Positions 36,661 through 48,075 of a DNA stretch of 64,000 bases are shown here, piece by piece. The stretch is taken from assembly GCA_022818135.1 (NCBI GenBank), contig JAFMSR010000017.1, positions 39,106,392 to 39,170,391 of the forward strand, given 5' to 3'. A program made the translations under genes and the position numbers. The notes under the pieces are model-generated. The model was not told the origin of the DNA and ran no database searches. It saw only the letters and a list, made by a program, of their open reading frames with translations. This DNA is from Saxidomus purpurata (Eukaryota > Mollusca > Bivalvia > Venerida > Veneridae). Numbering within the stretch: the first letter of the stretch is position 1; each line of letters starts with the position of its first letter.

Positions 36661-36954
36661 TTTAAGGCCACATTAATTTTTCAGGCCAAAACTTTTAGCG
36701 CTTACACTTTGTATTTTGTAAGGGCAAAAAATTAATGTTTTCAGGCCATATGTATATTTTTATTAGGCCATATTATAGATCTAATAACTTATATTTCGAA
36801 TTATTTGTAATCCTTGACACATACATACCTGTCTATCTGCCTATCCTACAGTGTTAAGCGGGGGTAGACATTCCTCTTTTTAGTGAAAACAAGCTTTAGT
36901 TAGGTCGTACGCCAATTGTGAGTTTTACTGAAAAAAAAACGGTTTAAAGGAAAA

Positions 36955-37817
36955 CTAGATGGGTGTTCAGTAGAACACTTGTGTCGCCCTCTTACGCTTT
37001 GTCAGAATAACCAATAATTTTGTGACAAAATCTAAGAACAAAAAGGGGCATAACTCTGTCAAATATGACCTTGACCTACAAAATTTGGCGGCATCATGAC
37101 GTTTATGTCATAAGCAATACAATTTGAAATCAAACAGGGAAGCGCGCCCAAAAAGGGGGCCCCCCAAAACGAACCCCACAGCACAGAAAGTTTGGTGAAG
37201 AAATCTTAAGAAATAGCAAAGTTATAGCCATCATTAAGTCTTCGTGACAAAATCTAAGTACAATAAGGGAAGTAACTCTGTCAGATGTGACCTTGTCCTA
37301 CAAAATTTGGCGGCATCACAACCCTTTTGACATAAGCAATACAATTTGAAAGTTTGATAAAGAAATCTTAAGAAATGGTAAAGTTATGGCAAAAATCTAA
37401 GTATAAAAAGGGGCATAACTCTGTCAAATATGGCCTTGACCTACAAAATTTGGCGGCATCATGACCCTAATGTCATAAGCAATGCAATTTGAAAGTTAGA
37501 TGAAGAAATTTTAAGAAATGGCAAAGTTATAGCAAACGTTAAGTTTTCGTGACAAAATCTAAGTACAAAAAGGGGCATAACTCTGTCAAATATGACCTTG
37601 ACCTACAAAATTTGGCGGCATCATGACCCTTTTGTCATAAGCAATACAATTGTAAAGTTTAATGAAGAAATCTTAAGAAATGGCAAAGTTATGGCCAACG
37701 TTAAGTTTGTGTGACGGACGGACGGACGGACGGACCGACGGACGGACGGACCGACGGACGGACGGACGGACAAAGCGATCCCTATGTATCGCCTTTTCTC
37801 TGAAAGGGCGACACAAA
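36955..37817. mobile_element. Foldback element with GTGTCGCC ends and four ~180-bp units
   Basis: The left end has CACTTGTGTCGCCCTCTTAC; the right end has TTTTCTCTGAAAGGGCGACAC, the inverted GTGTCGCCC. Inside are four units with AAAAGGGGCATAACTCTGTC and CAAAATTTGGCGGCATCATG, then a (GACG)n run (37714-37770). One unit is split by a 57-bp insertion at 37128-37184. Confidence 0.75.
37128..37184. mobile_element. 57-bp copy of the CA-armed foldback end inserted in a repeat unit
   Basis: ATCAAACAGGGAAGCGCGCC .. CCAAAACGAACCCCACAGCAC interrupts the unit CAATTTGAA|AGTTTGG cleanly. It has nearly the same outer and inner limits as the copy at 34783-34849. Confidence 0.7.
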
Positions 37818-37819
37818 AA

Positions 37820-38045
37820 GAAGCCGTCGTGGCGCAGTGGTAACGTGTTCGGCTTAGGATCGATTGGTCCCTGGTTTGATTCCTACCATAGCCATGTCGG
37901 TAGTATCCTCATGCAATACACAACTTACTCCACATGCCTCTCTCTCTCTTAGAGGTTGATTCCCTCTGGAATGGGTCTCGAGAGCGTTTAATCAGAACTT
38001 TATGTCAGAACTTGTTTCGCAATCGAGAAGAAATAAATTAGTATA
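37820..38045 (+). mobile_element. tRNA-derived SINE, family 3 (tail shared with family 2)
   Basis: A box TGGCGCAGTGG, B box GGTTTGATTCC, and a 3' part CTCGAGAGCGTTTAATC..GAACTTGTTTCGCAATCGAG with AAATAAATTAGTATAAAAAA. The 3' part parallels that of 28996-29170. It directly abuts the end of the 36955-37817 element. Confidence 0.75.
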
Positions 38046-38171
38046 AAAAAGGTAAAAAAAACCAGATCTATCTCAAATTCTTAAATAAGTGTTTCATCTT
38101 AGCACTCTTTAGTCAGGTACCAAAGATAAAACTCTAAAATACGACCTTTCACCCTTGTCACCTTTAGAGAT

Positions 38172-38191
38172 TGTGTGTGTGGTGTGTGTGT

Positions 38192-38228
<37 letters not shown>

Positions 38229-38340
38229 GGTGGTTGCTCGTTTAGAGGGTGTGGGGGTTGGGAGGCTTCCCTTTTGGGGGGGGGGTTTCCCTTTTTTTTT
38301 TTTTTTTTTTTTTTAGGGAAATTTTTTTTTTTAGGGGGCC
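38172..38340. mobile_element. Degraded CA-armed foldback copy and homopolymer runs
   Basis: (TG)n followed by TTGGTGGTTGCTCG, then GGGAGGCTTCCCTTTTGGGG resembles the right arm of 35637-36172. It then collapses into long G and T runs, which may be assembly or read error. Confidence 0.4.
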
Positions 38341-39142
38341 TTGTCTTCTTTTTTCCATATCACTATACGGTGCACGCGGATACAGTTGAGGGTTTCAAGG
38401 CAGCCCTTCATTATTACTAGCGCACTACCCCCGGTGTATTTACGCTGAAAGAGCTAACTGGGCTATATAAACCACTAGATGGCGCTGGGGCAGGTTTTTC
38501 AATAATTTCAAACGTGTTTCAGATCCGAGACCCGTTTTTTTTTTAATTTTGACGAAATTACTAAACTGTTTCCTTTAAAGTTTGTTACAAAGGTAAACTA
38601 TGCCATTTCAAAACAGTTCATTCAAAAATCTTAATTTCATATCACTTCTAAAAGTGACTGTGAGGGAAAAAAATCAACCTGCAGACGATCTCAGATATGA
38701 ATTTCGCGGGAGGTGTGGCTAATTGCTGATAAACTCAGTGTTTGTAAACAAAGCCACGTGGTGGTGTTTAAACACTTGAGAGTAGTGGCATGCATTACTA
38801 AACAAAACCAGTTTACTAACCTTGATGAAAGTTTATTTCCATAAAATGAGAATATCCTTCATTAAAATGAATCATTAAGTTATTCAAGACCTATATAAGT
38901 AAATTAAAAGTCAGCAGATAACATAAATATATGTTTTTGTGCAGAAATCTATTCAAGTTGCCATATGTTTTTCGAGTAGTCGCAGTATTGAACTTTCTAA
39001 TTTTGGTATAAATGTCTAACTTGCAAAAGTACACAGCAGGACATAACTTCCCTTGCAGTTCAATATGTTTTGTTCTTCTCCCATTTGTCCATAATGTACT
39101 TCAAAAGCCCCTTTTGTCTGTAGTGCAGTTCAGTATTTTCTA

Positions 39143-39272
39143 TAAAAACAAAAATAACAAACAGGGGGGGGGGGGGGGGGGGGGGCCCCAAGGGGGGCCG
39201 GCCAGAATGGCCCGCACAAAAAAGGAGGCTCCCCAAAACGAGCCCCACAGCACCCAGAAGTGCACACCACCA

Positions 39273-39303
<31 letters not shown>

Positions 39304-39346
39304 CACACACAATCATGTACACACACAAACATACACTACCAACACA
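39143..39346. mobile_element. Partial CA-armed foldback copy
   Basis: AAAAACAAAAATAACAAACA, then a run of about 20 G and CCCAAAACGAGCCCCACAGC .. ACCACCAAC(AC)n .. CAATCATGTACACACACAAA. It corresponds to one arm only. The G run may be unreliable sequence. Confidence 0.6.
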
Positions 39347-40531
39347 CAATACTATATAATACTTTTTTGTTGTATGATACTATTTCCAGGTTCAGGTAGT
39401 CTTCTATTTCTTAGTCAAGCTCGTGGGTATGCAGATACAATAAGGCAAACGATAAACAGTATTGTTATAATTCTTTTTAAATGTTTATGTGACTTAGACG
39501 AAGAATCCTCCTACTAAACCACTGCAAGGATCGCACCTGCAGGGTCAGTTAATATTATCCTGGCTCATTATATATTATGATCCAGTATTATCCAAGAATA
39601 AGGCTTTCAGATTGATTTTACTTTTGATTTAAGTAAGTTTTCCATTTCATTTTTTCCTTGATGATCTATAACTTACATCATCCCATGTTATCATCACAAT
39701 GAATTTTCAATTCCGTGTCAAGAACATAAAACTAACACAAATATAGCTCCTTTTACTCTCTTTTGATATAAACAATACATATCTTTTTCTTATGGACATT
39801 TTCTGCAATGCTTTAAATATAAACTTTATTCTTCCTCAACTACATGCATATACATTGTATTGTGTTTTGAACTGTTGCCATAATTTCCCTCCTTTTTCTG
39901 ACACATGTATTAGTTTCATGTCTGGAATTCGTGTCCTATAAAAATACACAAACCAGACCTGCATGCTGATGGCATCTCATTACCAATTAATTTTGTGACT
40001 CTATTTTAATTGGGTGCTGACATATTCATTTTACCACAATGTATTTATTGAAGGAAATTACACAAAATCAGGCCTTGTGCAAAATTTGACGCTGCGAATT
40101 AGGCGTGAGATGTAGTATTTATCTTTAAATTTTCCAAAAAGGGAGAATATGAATGAAAATCATGGGATAAAAAGAAAGTTAGAAGAAATTATTCAGGAGG
40201 TGCATAAATTTTCATCTGATTCCAAAGGGCTCATTATAAGATACAAAATATAAGAAACATAAAGAAGCCCCTAGTCAGCTCAAGAGCTAAAATCGTCTGC
40301 TTGCTATTGTGATTCATTCACTCTTGTGCTATTTTTACCAACCTCCAGTTTAATTGACAGGTATATAGTCCAGAGGTATCAATTTACAGCTGCACACAGC
40401 AAATACTCGCTGGTATACCAAGCCCTACAAGATATCAAGCAGCAGAACGCGAAACTATAGTAAGATGACTTTTATTCTGCAATATTATTTGATTCGTTCG
40501 CATATTTGGACAGGTGTCCGACCGCTTTAGC

Positions 40532-40553
40532 ACTTCCGGTAATTATGGCGGCG
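40532..40553 (+). promoter_or_regulatory. Candidate promoter core (ETS plus YY1-like) for the plus-strand gene
   Basis: ACTTCCGG (ETS/GABP-type) is followed at once by ATTATGGCGGCG (YY1-type). This pair commonly marks starts of housekeeping genes. The ATG within it opens only a 14-codon frame (stop near 40588), so it is not a main start. A strong donor, CAC|GTAAGT, lies near 40692. That would make a 5' untranslated exon of about 150 nt, spliced to the acceptor at 45591. Inferred from motifs alone. Confidence 0.4.
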
Positions 40554-40810
40554 AGAAAGACAATGGTGGGAAAACCAAAGCACTTTTAACAAATTGTTTA
40601 GTATAACTTCGCAATACATAGACCAGAAAAGAATCATGCTGTAACGTAGTGACTATTCCATGATTTGGTCATGTACTTTTGCTCATTGCACGTAAGTGAA
40701 CGAAACGCAACTGGTTTTGTGAAATATCGCAAGGGAGGTAACCCGAAGTGCACATCCATAAAGTTAAAATATATTCTTTGACCGCATATAACTGCTTCGT
40801 TTTAATTTTT

Positions 40811-41390
40811 TGTGCCCCCGAAAGGTGGCATATTAAAATCGTACCGTCTGTGCGTCCCTGCTTACAAATTCGTGTTCAGACTGTAACTTTGTCATGCATT
40901 GAAGGAACAACTTGGCACAAATGTCAAGCTCATGAAGACAACGTGTCCGGTGCAAGACCCACATCCCTACCTCAAAGGTCAAGATCACACTGGAATCCTC
41001 TTTTTATGCACACATTCGTGTCCGGACTGTAATTTTGTCATGCATTGAAGGATTTTAAAATAACTTGGCACAAATGTCCAGCACATCAAGATGACGTGTC
41101 GCTTGCAAGACCAACGTCCCTACTTCAAAGGTCAAGGTCACACTTAGACTTTTAAGGTAATGGAATCCTGTATATATGCACACATTCGTGTCTGGACTAT
41201 AACTTTATCATGCATCGAAGGATTTTAAAATAACTTGGCACAGATGTCAAGCACATCAAGACGATGTGTCGCGTGCAAGACCCACGTTCCTACCTCAAAG
41301 GTCAAGGTCACGCTTAGAGCTTGACGTAATGGAATCCTGTATATATGCACACGTTCATGTCCGGACTATAACTTTGTCATGCATTGATTG
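40811..41390 (+). repeat. GTGCCCCCGAAAGGTGGCAT repeat with ~180-bp units
   Basis: After the head GTGCCCCCGAAAGGTGGCAT come about three units with TTTGTCATGCATTGAAGGA, AACTTGGCACAAATGTC and GGTCAAGGTCAC. A diverged minus-strand copy lies at about 10950-11210. Confidence 0.65.
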
Positions 41391-41655
41391 ATTTAAACAG
41401 TGTTCCCTCTCAGTATTTTTTTCAAGGGTATACTTACCCCCAGGACACAAAAAGAAGGGGTAAATCTCAATTTTTGGGGGTATGAAAATTATATGATAGA
41501 CAAGCGGCGACCATTTAAAATTTTTACAACCTGTGGCAACCACTTGTTATGAAACCGTTTCGGGTACTTTTTCTGACTTTTAACATTACTTGTAGTTGTT
41601 TCAGTACTTGTGGATGGTAACTCTTCACTTTGTTGTTGGGCTGTGGGCATCATTT

Positions 41656-42862
41656 ATTAGCTCGTCTGATTTTTGAAAAAAATGACGAGCTATTGTCGTC
41701 ACTTGATTGTCGTTGTTGTCGTCGGCGTTGGTTAACTTTTGCGTTTAGGTCACTTACATGGAAACTATCAAAGCTATCACTTTGAAACTTGGACAACTTA
41801 TTCATCTAAAACCCTTCTTCACATCGTATGCTTAAGATGCTGAGTGTGACCTGTTTTTTGGGGTAAAAAAACATGAATTTTGATGGATTTTGGTTGATTT
41901 TGAGAATTAGACATAGGTTTTTCATTTTTGTTAGATTGATTTCAAATTTTCACAAACAATTAATGGATAATGTACTCCAACATTATCAAATGGGTTTGTG
42001 AGTCATACAATGGGATGGGGGTGGGGGGGGGGGGCGATATTTTAGTATTTTTGGACTTAGTCAGTTTTAGCTAGTCTGATTTTTCAAGTTTTGCGTTTAG
42101 GTCACTCACATGCAAACTATCAAAGCTATCACTTTTAAACTTGGAATACCTGTTCACTATCAAATGTACCATAGAATGAAGGAAGAGTTTTACAAGCTAT
42201 ATAACCCTGTTAGTATTTTGACTGGGTTATTGCCCCTTCTTAACTTACAAAGTTTAACACACACCATTTTTGTAACAGTGAACATAATGCAACCAAACTT
42301 GGTGTATAAGAAGTATTTATGAATATCTTTAATTGAATTGTGTTTTGGGGCTCCTGGGGTCAAAAGGTCACTGTTACTAAAAATAGGAAAACTGTAATAT
42401 ATTCAATATCTTTAGATACAGTTGACATAATGTAACCAACTTTTGTTTGCAGTAAGTATTTAAGAAGATATTTGATGGGTTGTGTTTTAGGGCTCCTGGG
42501 GTCAAGGTCACTGTAGCTAAAAATAGAAAAATGGTAATTATTCAATATCTTTAGTTACAACTGACATAATGTAACTAAATTATTAAGTGTGTAATACATA
42601 TAAATAAAAACATTTATTGGGATTGTGTTTGGGATCATGGGGTCAAGGTCAATGTTGTTTTTTTTCTAAAACTAGAAAAATGGGAAATATACAGTAACTT
42701 TAGTTGCAATTGAATTATTGTGAACAGTTAGTGTATAGTTATTAATTACAAAAACCTTTTGTGGGATTGTGTTTCAGGGTCAAGGACACTGTTACTTAAA
42801 AAATAATCCGTAAAAGGATAAAATCAGATGAGCATTCGGCAACCGCAGGCGGTGCTCTTGTT
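41656..42862. mobile_element. Foldback-type repeat with AGCTCGTCTGATTTT ends
   Basis: AGCTCGTCTGATTTT at the left is inverted as AAAATCAGATGAGC at the right, followed by a terminal hairpin and GCTCTTGTTTT. Inside are three to four units with GGGGTCAAGGTCACTG and AGTTACA.. TGACATAATGTAACC. Confidence 0.65.
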
Positions 42863-43049
42863 TTATTCGCAGTGAAGCAAAACACAATGCTATGTCCGCC
42901 ACATTTTTTGCAGACGAAGCCCGGATCATTAGATTGGTCACACTTTTAAAGTGCTAATATTAATTCCCAGAGCATTCCAATATGAAACCCGTCTACATTT
43001 CATGACGTCAACGGTAAATCACCTGCATTTATCCGACCGATTGGCGGAG

Positions 43050-43922
43050 AAAGTAGAATTTCCTTGATCTAATTTTAGAACATACTGAGGGATTCCAGCT
43101 GAACTTATTCTTCCTCGGCATTTTCGTACGTGTGCTATCTCGCATGTAGGTATTTGGCATGTAGCATTGTCTAGTGGACCTCTACCAAGATTGTTCAAAT
43201 AATGACCCCGGGTCAAAATTGACCACGCACGGATGGTCACTTAGTTTTGCATAGGCTTTATATAGGAAAACTTTAAAAATCTTCTCTGAAACCACAAGGT
43301 CTAGAGCTGAGATATTTGGTATGTTGCATTGTCTAAAGGATCTCTACCAAGATTGTTCAAATTATGACCCCGAATCAAAATTGATCCCACAGGGGGGGGG
43401 GGTCACTTGGTTTTACATAGGCTTATATATAGGGAAAACTTAAAAAAAATCTTCTCTGAAACCACAAGGCCTAGAGCTGAGATATTTGGCATGTACCACT
43501 TGCTAGTGGACCTCTAGCAAAATTGTTCAAATCATGACCCCGCCGGGGGTGGTCCCTTGGTTTTGCATAGGCTTATATAGGAAAAACTTAATCTTTTTTT
43601 CTGAAACCACAAGGCCTAGAGATTAGATATTTGGCATGTAAATATGGCTATTGGACTTCTACCAAGATTGTTCAAATCATGACCCCCTGGTCAAAATTAA
43701 CCCTTCCCGGGAGGTGGGGGGGGAGGTGACTTGATTTCACGTATAGCTTATATAGGAAAAACTTAAAAAAAGCAAGAAGGCCGACAGACAGAGAATAGAT
43801 ATTTGGAATGTTACTTAGCATTGTGTAGTGGACCTCTACGAATTATGTTAGAATCATGAGCCCTTGTATTATAGCCAATGGTAGTCAGGTGAGCGATTTA
43901 GGGCCATCATGGCTCTCTTGTT
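43050..43922 (+). mobile_element. AACAAGAGGGCC-family repeat (forward orientation)
   Basis: About four units of ~165 bp with CCAAGATTGTTCAAATCATG, GGTCAAAATTGACC and CTGAAACCACAAGGCCTAGA. It ends TCAGGTGAGCGATTTAGGGC and CATCATGGCTCTCTTGTTT. The left limit is unclear. Closely matched by 49990-50893. Confidence 0.6.
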
Positions 43923-43929
43923 TAATGAT

Positions 43930-45441
43930 CAGGGCACTAGACAACTTTTGGGGACAGGTACCCATACCCTCTGGAAGGGGAATTTCTCGTCGTTTTAAGA
44001 CTAATAGGGGAATTTTTAGCCATATAAATATTACTACTATTCACACTTATTAATACTATTTTCAATCATTTCCAACAGATGTAGAGCTCTACATAATAGT
44101 TTTCTGACAATTACAACAAAGATTATGCAAGTTGTTCTACTATATTTATTTTTTTCTTTCATGAATTAAAACATCTCAGTGACACATGCAAACTTTTTGT
44201 TGAATGAGATGTCTATTTTTAACAATTATCTGCTGTTTTCGATGTTATTTTTCGCGGTAATGTATTTGATTATGTGACATTTTTCACCTGCTAAGGGAAA
44301 TATCCGAAAAATCCGAATGAACAGGGTTCCCTCCGTGTCAATTTTAGTTTGCATATCATAATTTTCTGTTCGGTTCTGCAGCACCATGAATTCAAAAATG
44401 AAAGTAACTGTATGCATTCCCCGTTTGTCACATATTTTCGCGACCTCGCATGTCCGTGAACTTATTTTCGTACATTAATGTTTCTTCGATTTTGGCGATT
44501 TAAACACTTTAAAATAGAACACAATTTGTCCAAAGTATGTTTAAAAGGTTTAAAATAAGTATTGATAAGTATAACGAATACTGAAGGTTTTGAAGGCGCC
44601 GATTATTGCCAATAGATATATTCATGTAGGGGAAAAATTTACGTCCAGCACAATTTGCAACTGAAAAGCACAAGCAAGTCAATAATTTAATTACTAACCC
44701 CAAAAAACAATGCAGAAATTATAAGTCTGTTATGACACGTGATGATCGGAAAAATGGGTATACATGAATTGTGTTATGATCACCCGAGTGCAATCTGTGA
44801 ATTACATAGTAACAATACATCGAGTCGTGTCAACCAAGCATCGCTAATTAAATCCGTGTTACAAACAACGAATTATAAATTATATTTCGTTTTATGATTG
44901 TTTATCAATTAACACCTCTGATAACGACCGAGACGGCCGGGCATGGGGGCGTTATCAGATAGCATCCAATTTAGACCGCCTTCTTCCGTAAACTAGCCAA
45001 CAGGGCGGGCGATTGATTTTTGATTGACACGTGAGAATTGCCGAGATTATTTTGTTGGCGCCACTAAAATTCGCCAACTGAAAGAATTTAGCGACAGAAT
45101 TTATTTTTTCTCGCATTTGGCGCCATTGGCGACCGACAGGGGGAACCCTGTTATAAATGAATCTATACCGACTTGTTACAAGAAAATTCATTGGACAGTC
45201 AATCAAGGGAGAAGGCTCGTGAATGTTTAATTGGATTCGTACTCAAAACTTTTCGTTCTTATGTCCGCCGGCACGTCGTGGCTTTTCCTTTTTTTTTTTT
45301 TTTTTTTTGGGGGGTTTTTAAGGAAACTTTTTTTTTTTTTTTTTTTTTGGGGTTTTTTTTTTTAAAGGGGAAAAAACATATTATTTTAGAAGGGGAATGG
45401 GGCCGATATTCGGCCCCAAAATCGGCCAAACGAGTGCCCTG
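43930..45441. mobile_element. 1.5 kb TIR element, CAGGGCACT ends, 5-bp target duplication
   Basis: Starts CAGGGCACTAG and ends CGAGTGCCCTG, with one mismatch in 11. ATGAT flanks both sides (43925-43929 and 45442-45446). No clear transposase. A second pair of inverted ends lies inside (44320-45152). Right-hand T runs at 45290-45362 may be unreliable sequence. Confidence 0.65.
44320..45152. mobile_element. Element nested in 43930-45441, CAGGGTTCC (hAT-like) ends
   Basis: AACAGGGTTCCC at the left is exactly inverted as GGGAACCCTGTT at the right. CAGGGTTCC resembles hAT-type termini, but no 8-bp target duplication is visible beside it. There is no recognised transposase. Confidence 0.5.
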
Positions 45442-45591
45442 ATGATACTAAATCATTGGTGAATGTATTACATTAAATTGCGATTATCATATTGAAGGGT
45501 ATTATCACTTTAAGCTTTAATTGTCAAAATTTGGAACGGCAAACATGTATTTTGCAACTGTTTCACTTTGGCACTCTTGTTTTCATTTCAG

Positions 45592-45655
45592 GTAATCTTA
45601 GAAAAGTGAAGAAAAAACATCTTTAGCTTGTTTTGATATTAATCGGTGTGTAACC
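45592..45655 (+). other. Probable 5' untranslated part of plus-strand exon 1
   Basis: A good acceptor, TTTTCATTTCAG, ends at 45591. It is followed by 64 nt of AT-rich leader and then ACCATGG. The arrangement matches the minus-strand paralogue and points to an upstream non-coding exon. Confidence 0.5.
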
Positions 45656-45745
45656 ATGGCAACACCAGACATGGAAGTGATCAAGGATATCCCAGGGTTT
45701 AAGGTCATATTAAAGGCAGTTCTGAAAAGTCAAATTCAGCAATTA
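45656..45745 (+). CDS. Plus-strand zinc-finger gene, common exon 1 (start codon)
   Basis: First coding exon, 30 codons, beginning MATPDMEVIKDIPGFKVILK and ending at a TTA codon followed by the donor GTAAGT, phase 0. It differs from minus-strand exon 1 (31574-31663) at two residues and 16 of 90 nucleotides. The start ATG has the same ACCATGG context. It is too short to be noticed except by comparison with its paralogue. No known domain is recognised. The 5' side runs back to an acceptor at 45591. A TIR element (43930-45441) ends about 150 bp upstream of that acceptor. Confidence 0.85.
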
Positions 45746-45904
45746 GTAAGTACATTATTACTTGTGTTATAATGCTGTGTGAATGTAATGTGAGAGCAAA
45801 AATAAATTATAAGAAATACATTAATTGCAATAGGTTTTGCTAGGTTTAAGATTTGAATTTTCTTCAGATTTCTCATGTGGTTGTCTTTTTAGAAGCTAGT
45901 AGTA

Positions 45905-46410
45905 ATTATGTCTTTTGATGCCTCCCTTCAAAGAAGCGGTGGTATACTGCTTTGCATATGTCGGTCAGTTGGTTAAGAACGTTTTCCAAACGATAACTTA
46001 AGAACGCATTGGCCTAAAATTCTCAAACTTGGTGTGCAAGTTGGTCATCAGTAGTTCAAAGGTCAAGGTTACAGTGACCAGGGATTGGTCGGTTGGTAGA
46101 GAACGGTTTCCAAATGATAAGTTAAGAACACTTTCGTGTACAATCCTCCGGATGATAACTTGTGAAGAGTTGGACCTAGCATATTGAAAATCGGTATAGG
46201 GGTTGCTATTAAACAGGAGTTACCCAAATTGATTTTGAGGTCCGTAATTCCAATGTCAAGGTCACAGTAACCAGAAATTGTAGATTTGGTTTCCAGACAA
46301 TAGCTTGAGAACACATGGGCCCAGCATCTTGAAACTTAATGTGGAGGTTGGTCATGACCAGCAGGTGACCCCTTTAGTTCTGAGGTCTGTAGGTCAAAGG
46401 TGACAGTGAT
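45905..46410. repeat. Dispersed repeat with CCAGCAGGTGACCCC/GGTCAAGGTCACAG units
   Basis: The head ATGCCTCCCTTCAAAGAAGC is followed by three units around GATAACTTAAGAACGC, TTGGTCATCAGTAG and GTCAAGGTTACAGTGACC. Same family as 36340-36660. Confidence 0.6.
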
Positions 46411-47175
46411 TATTTTTTTCAGTGACCTTTACTTTAAAAACGGGTCCTTGGATAGTTTGACTTTTTCCACATTACTTATTGCATCAAAGGGGGCATACAG
46501 TCATGTTTTACAAACAGCTCTTTCATGTTTGAACCAACTACCTTCATGTGTTTCAGTCATTAACAAATTTAAGAGTAGAAAAACAAATCTCATCAGTATC
46601 TGTGTTCTATTTAGAATATTTGAAAACTTGTGAGTGTGTGAAATTGATCTTTTGGTTGCGCCAGTTACTTAGGTAAATGTACTTGAGAAATGGGTTTTAT
46701 TCAACGAGTGAAAATAAGGCTAATGAAATTTTCACTGAAACCAAATTCAAGACGGGTGTGTACATAAATTCATATGTTAATAGTCTTTATAGACAACCAG
46801 TTCCCAGACTTATCTTAGTAAATTCATGAATTGGCATTATGAACTTTTAAAGCTTTGATGCATGTACAGTGGGTGGAATGTAAGGGCGGAGTCCGATTCA
46901 ATTTAGGTGGTTTGTTGAGTGTGTTGAAAAATGGTAGACTGGACTTTGTATTTTATTCTCAGTGTCTCCTCTGTTGTATTATTTCTGGCAAAGGATTATG
47001 CTGTAATGTGGAGACAGTTAACATTCCAGAATTTTTGTCCTCAAATTTTGCCCGGGTGAGGGGAAAATTTGATAACAAGCTAAGAAATTCATCAGGATGG
47101 AAGTGTTAGGGGAAGAGGTGTAGACAACCTCAATACTGTCAAAATTCAACAACTAAAGATTGAATCTTTGTTGAT

Positions 47176-47441
47176 AAGGCCAAAAACATATCTGTGTTTA
47201 GGGGGTCCCAAAAATTCTAGGTAGAGGCATTTTTTTTTTTTTTTTTTTTTTTAAATCCCAAAAACTGCTGTGGGTTAGGAAAAAAATCTGTGTTTAGGGC
47301 AATGGTCCCAAGAATGCTAGGTAGAGTAGGGACACGTTAAAAACTTTTTTTTTTCAAATTTTTATTTTTGAATAAAAAAACCCTCAAGGGTCGGGGGGAT
47401 TCGCTAGGTAGGGTCGAAACACAGATATATTGTTTTGCCTA
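47176..47441. mobile_element. MITE with AGGC(C)AAAACA..ATCTGTGTTT inverted ends
   Basis: The left end AAGGCCAAAAACATATCTGT is matched by the inverted right end (AGGCAAAACAATATATCTGTG on the minus strand). The interior repeats CTAGGTAGAG and has long T runs. It ends about 70 bp before the exon 2 acceptor. Confidence 0.65.
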
Positions 47442-47510
47442 AAAAGAGTAAAACAGTATTCCATGTAAAGGTTAGTTGCTGTACAACTTCTTTCATTTTT
47501 CCATTTATAG

Positions 47511-47667
47511 GTTGAGCAGCTGGCTAGTACAACAGATGAGGAGTCGGTGATTCTCACAGCTAGTGTGGCAGATGGTACATTGTCTCACCTGGGCTCCGAT
47601 TCCGGCAAAGTGTTTCTGGAAGACCATGAGGATATCAAATCACAGTTTCTTGGCTTCTGTCTCAAAA
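47511..47667 (+). CDS. Plus-strand zinc-finger gene, common exon 2
   Basis: A 157-nt exon, residues 31-82 plus one base. The acceptor is TCCATTTATAG and the donor is AAAA|GTAATT, slightly weaker than the GTAAGT of the minus copy. The peptide begins VEQLASTTDEESVILTASVA and ends SQFLGFCLK. Length, phase and nearly every residue match exon 29366-29522, with most of the 25 nucleotide differences silent. The frame remains open past the donor for about 80 nt, but the conservation stops exactly at the splice site. A small MITE (47176-47441) ends only 70 bp upstream of this exon, inside intron 1. Function unknown; presumed part of the shared N-terminal module. Confidence 0.88.
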
Positions 47668-48027
47668 GTAATTATAAAGCAGCCTTTAAACAGGATCTCA
47701 AAGGCCTTTCTGTCACTTTCAGGGGGTTTCGGGAATGAGCATCCCTTTATTTAGGAGAAGTATTAAAACACACAAAATTTTGGCAGTGGGAATTGTAAAG
47801 TTTTGCGAAAAAGTTAGTTATGGGGAAAATTGCAATTGATTATTCTGAAGAAATTTTCTGAAGGAAAGGATACCTGAAAAATGGCTCTTTCTATAGTAGG
47901 AAACATTAGCCTTTTTCAGGGCTTCCACTAAGTTTCAAATTAAGGAAGTCCTGACTCCAAGGCAACTGGATTTGGAAGTCCCTGTAAAATTTTATGGAGT
48001 CCCCAGAGCGAGCCTATTACAGCGTGG

Positions 48028-48075
48028 GACATCATCATTTCATCATCATCAATCACCATCATCATCATCATCAAA
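48028..48075. repeat. (CAT)n microsatellite
   Basis: Interrupted CATCATCATT/CATCATCATC run of about 48 bp. Confidence 0.8.

Larger units (their letters stand above)
31786..40531. other. Intergenic region, minus-gene side
   Basis: Non-coding. Contains nested inverted repeats (32451-34155), a candidate promoter (34497-34510), five pieces of a CA-armed foldback family, a GACG-rich foldback element and a SINE. 38430-39130 and 39360-40500 show nothing recognised. Confidence 0.5.
40692..45591. other. Intergenic or 5' intron region, plus-gene side
   Basis: If the promoter at 40.5 kb is right this is the intron after the untranslated exon. It is almost wholly repeat: 40811-41390, 41656-42862, 43050-43922 and the nested elements 43930-45441. 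Confidence 0.45.
45746..47510 (+). other. Intron 1 of the plus-strand gene
   Basis: 1765 bp with a dispersed repeat (45905-46410) and a MITE (47176-47441). 46411-47175 has nothing recognised. Confidence 0.7.
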
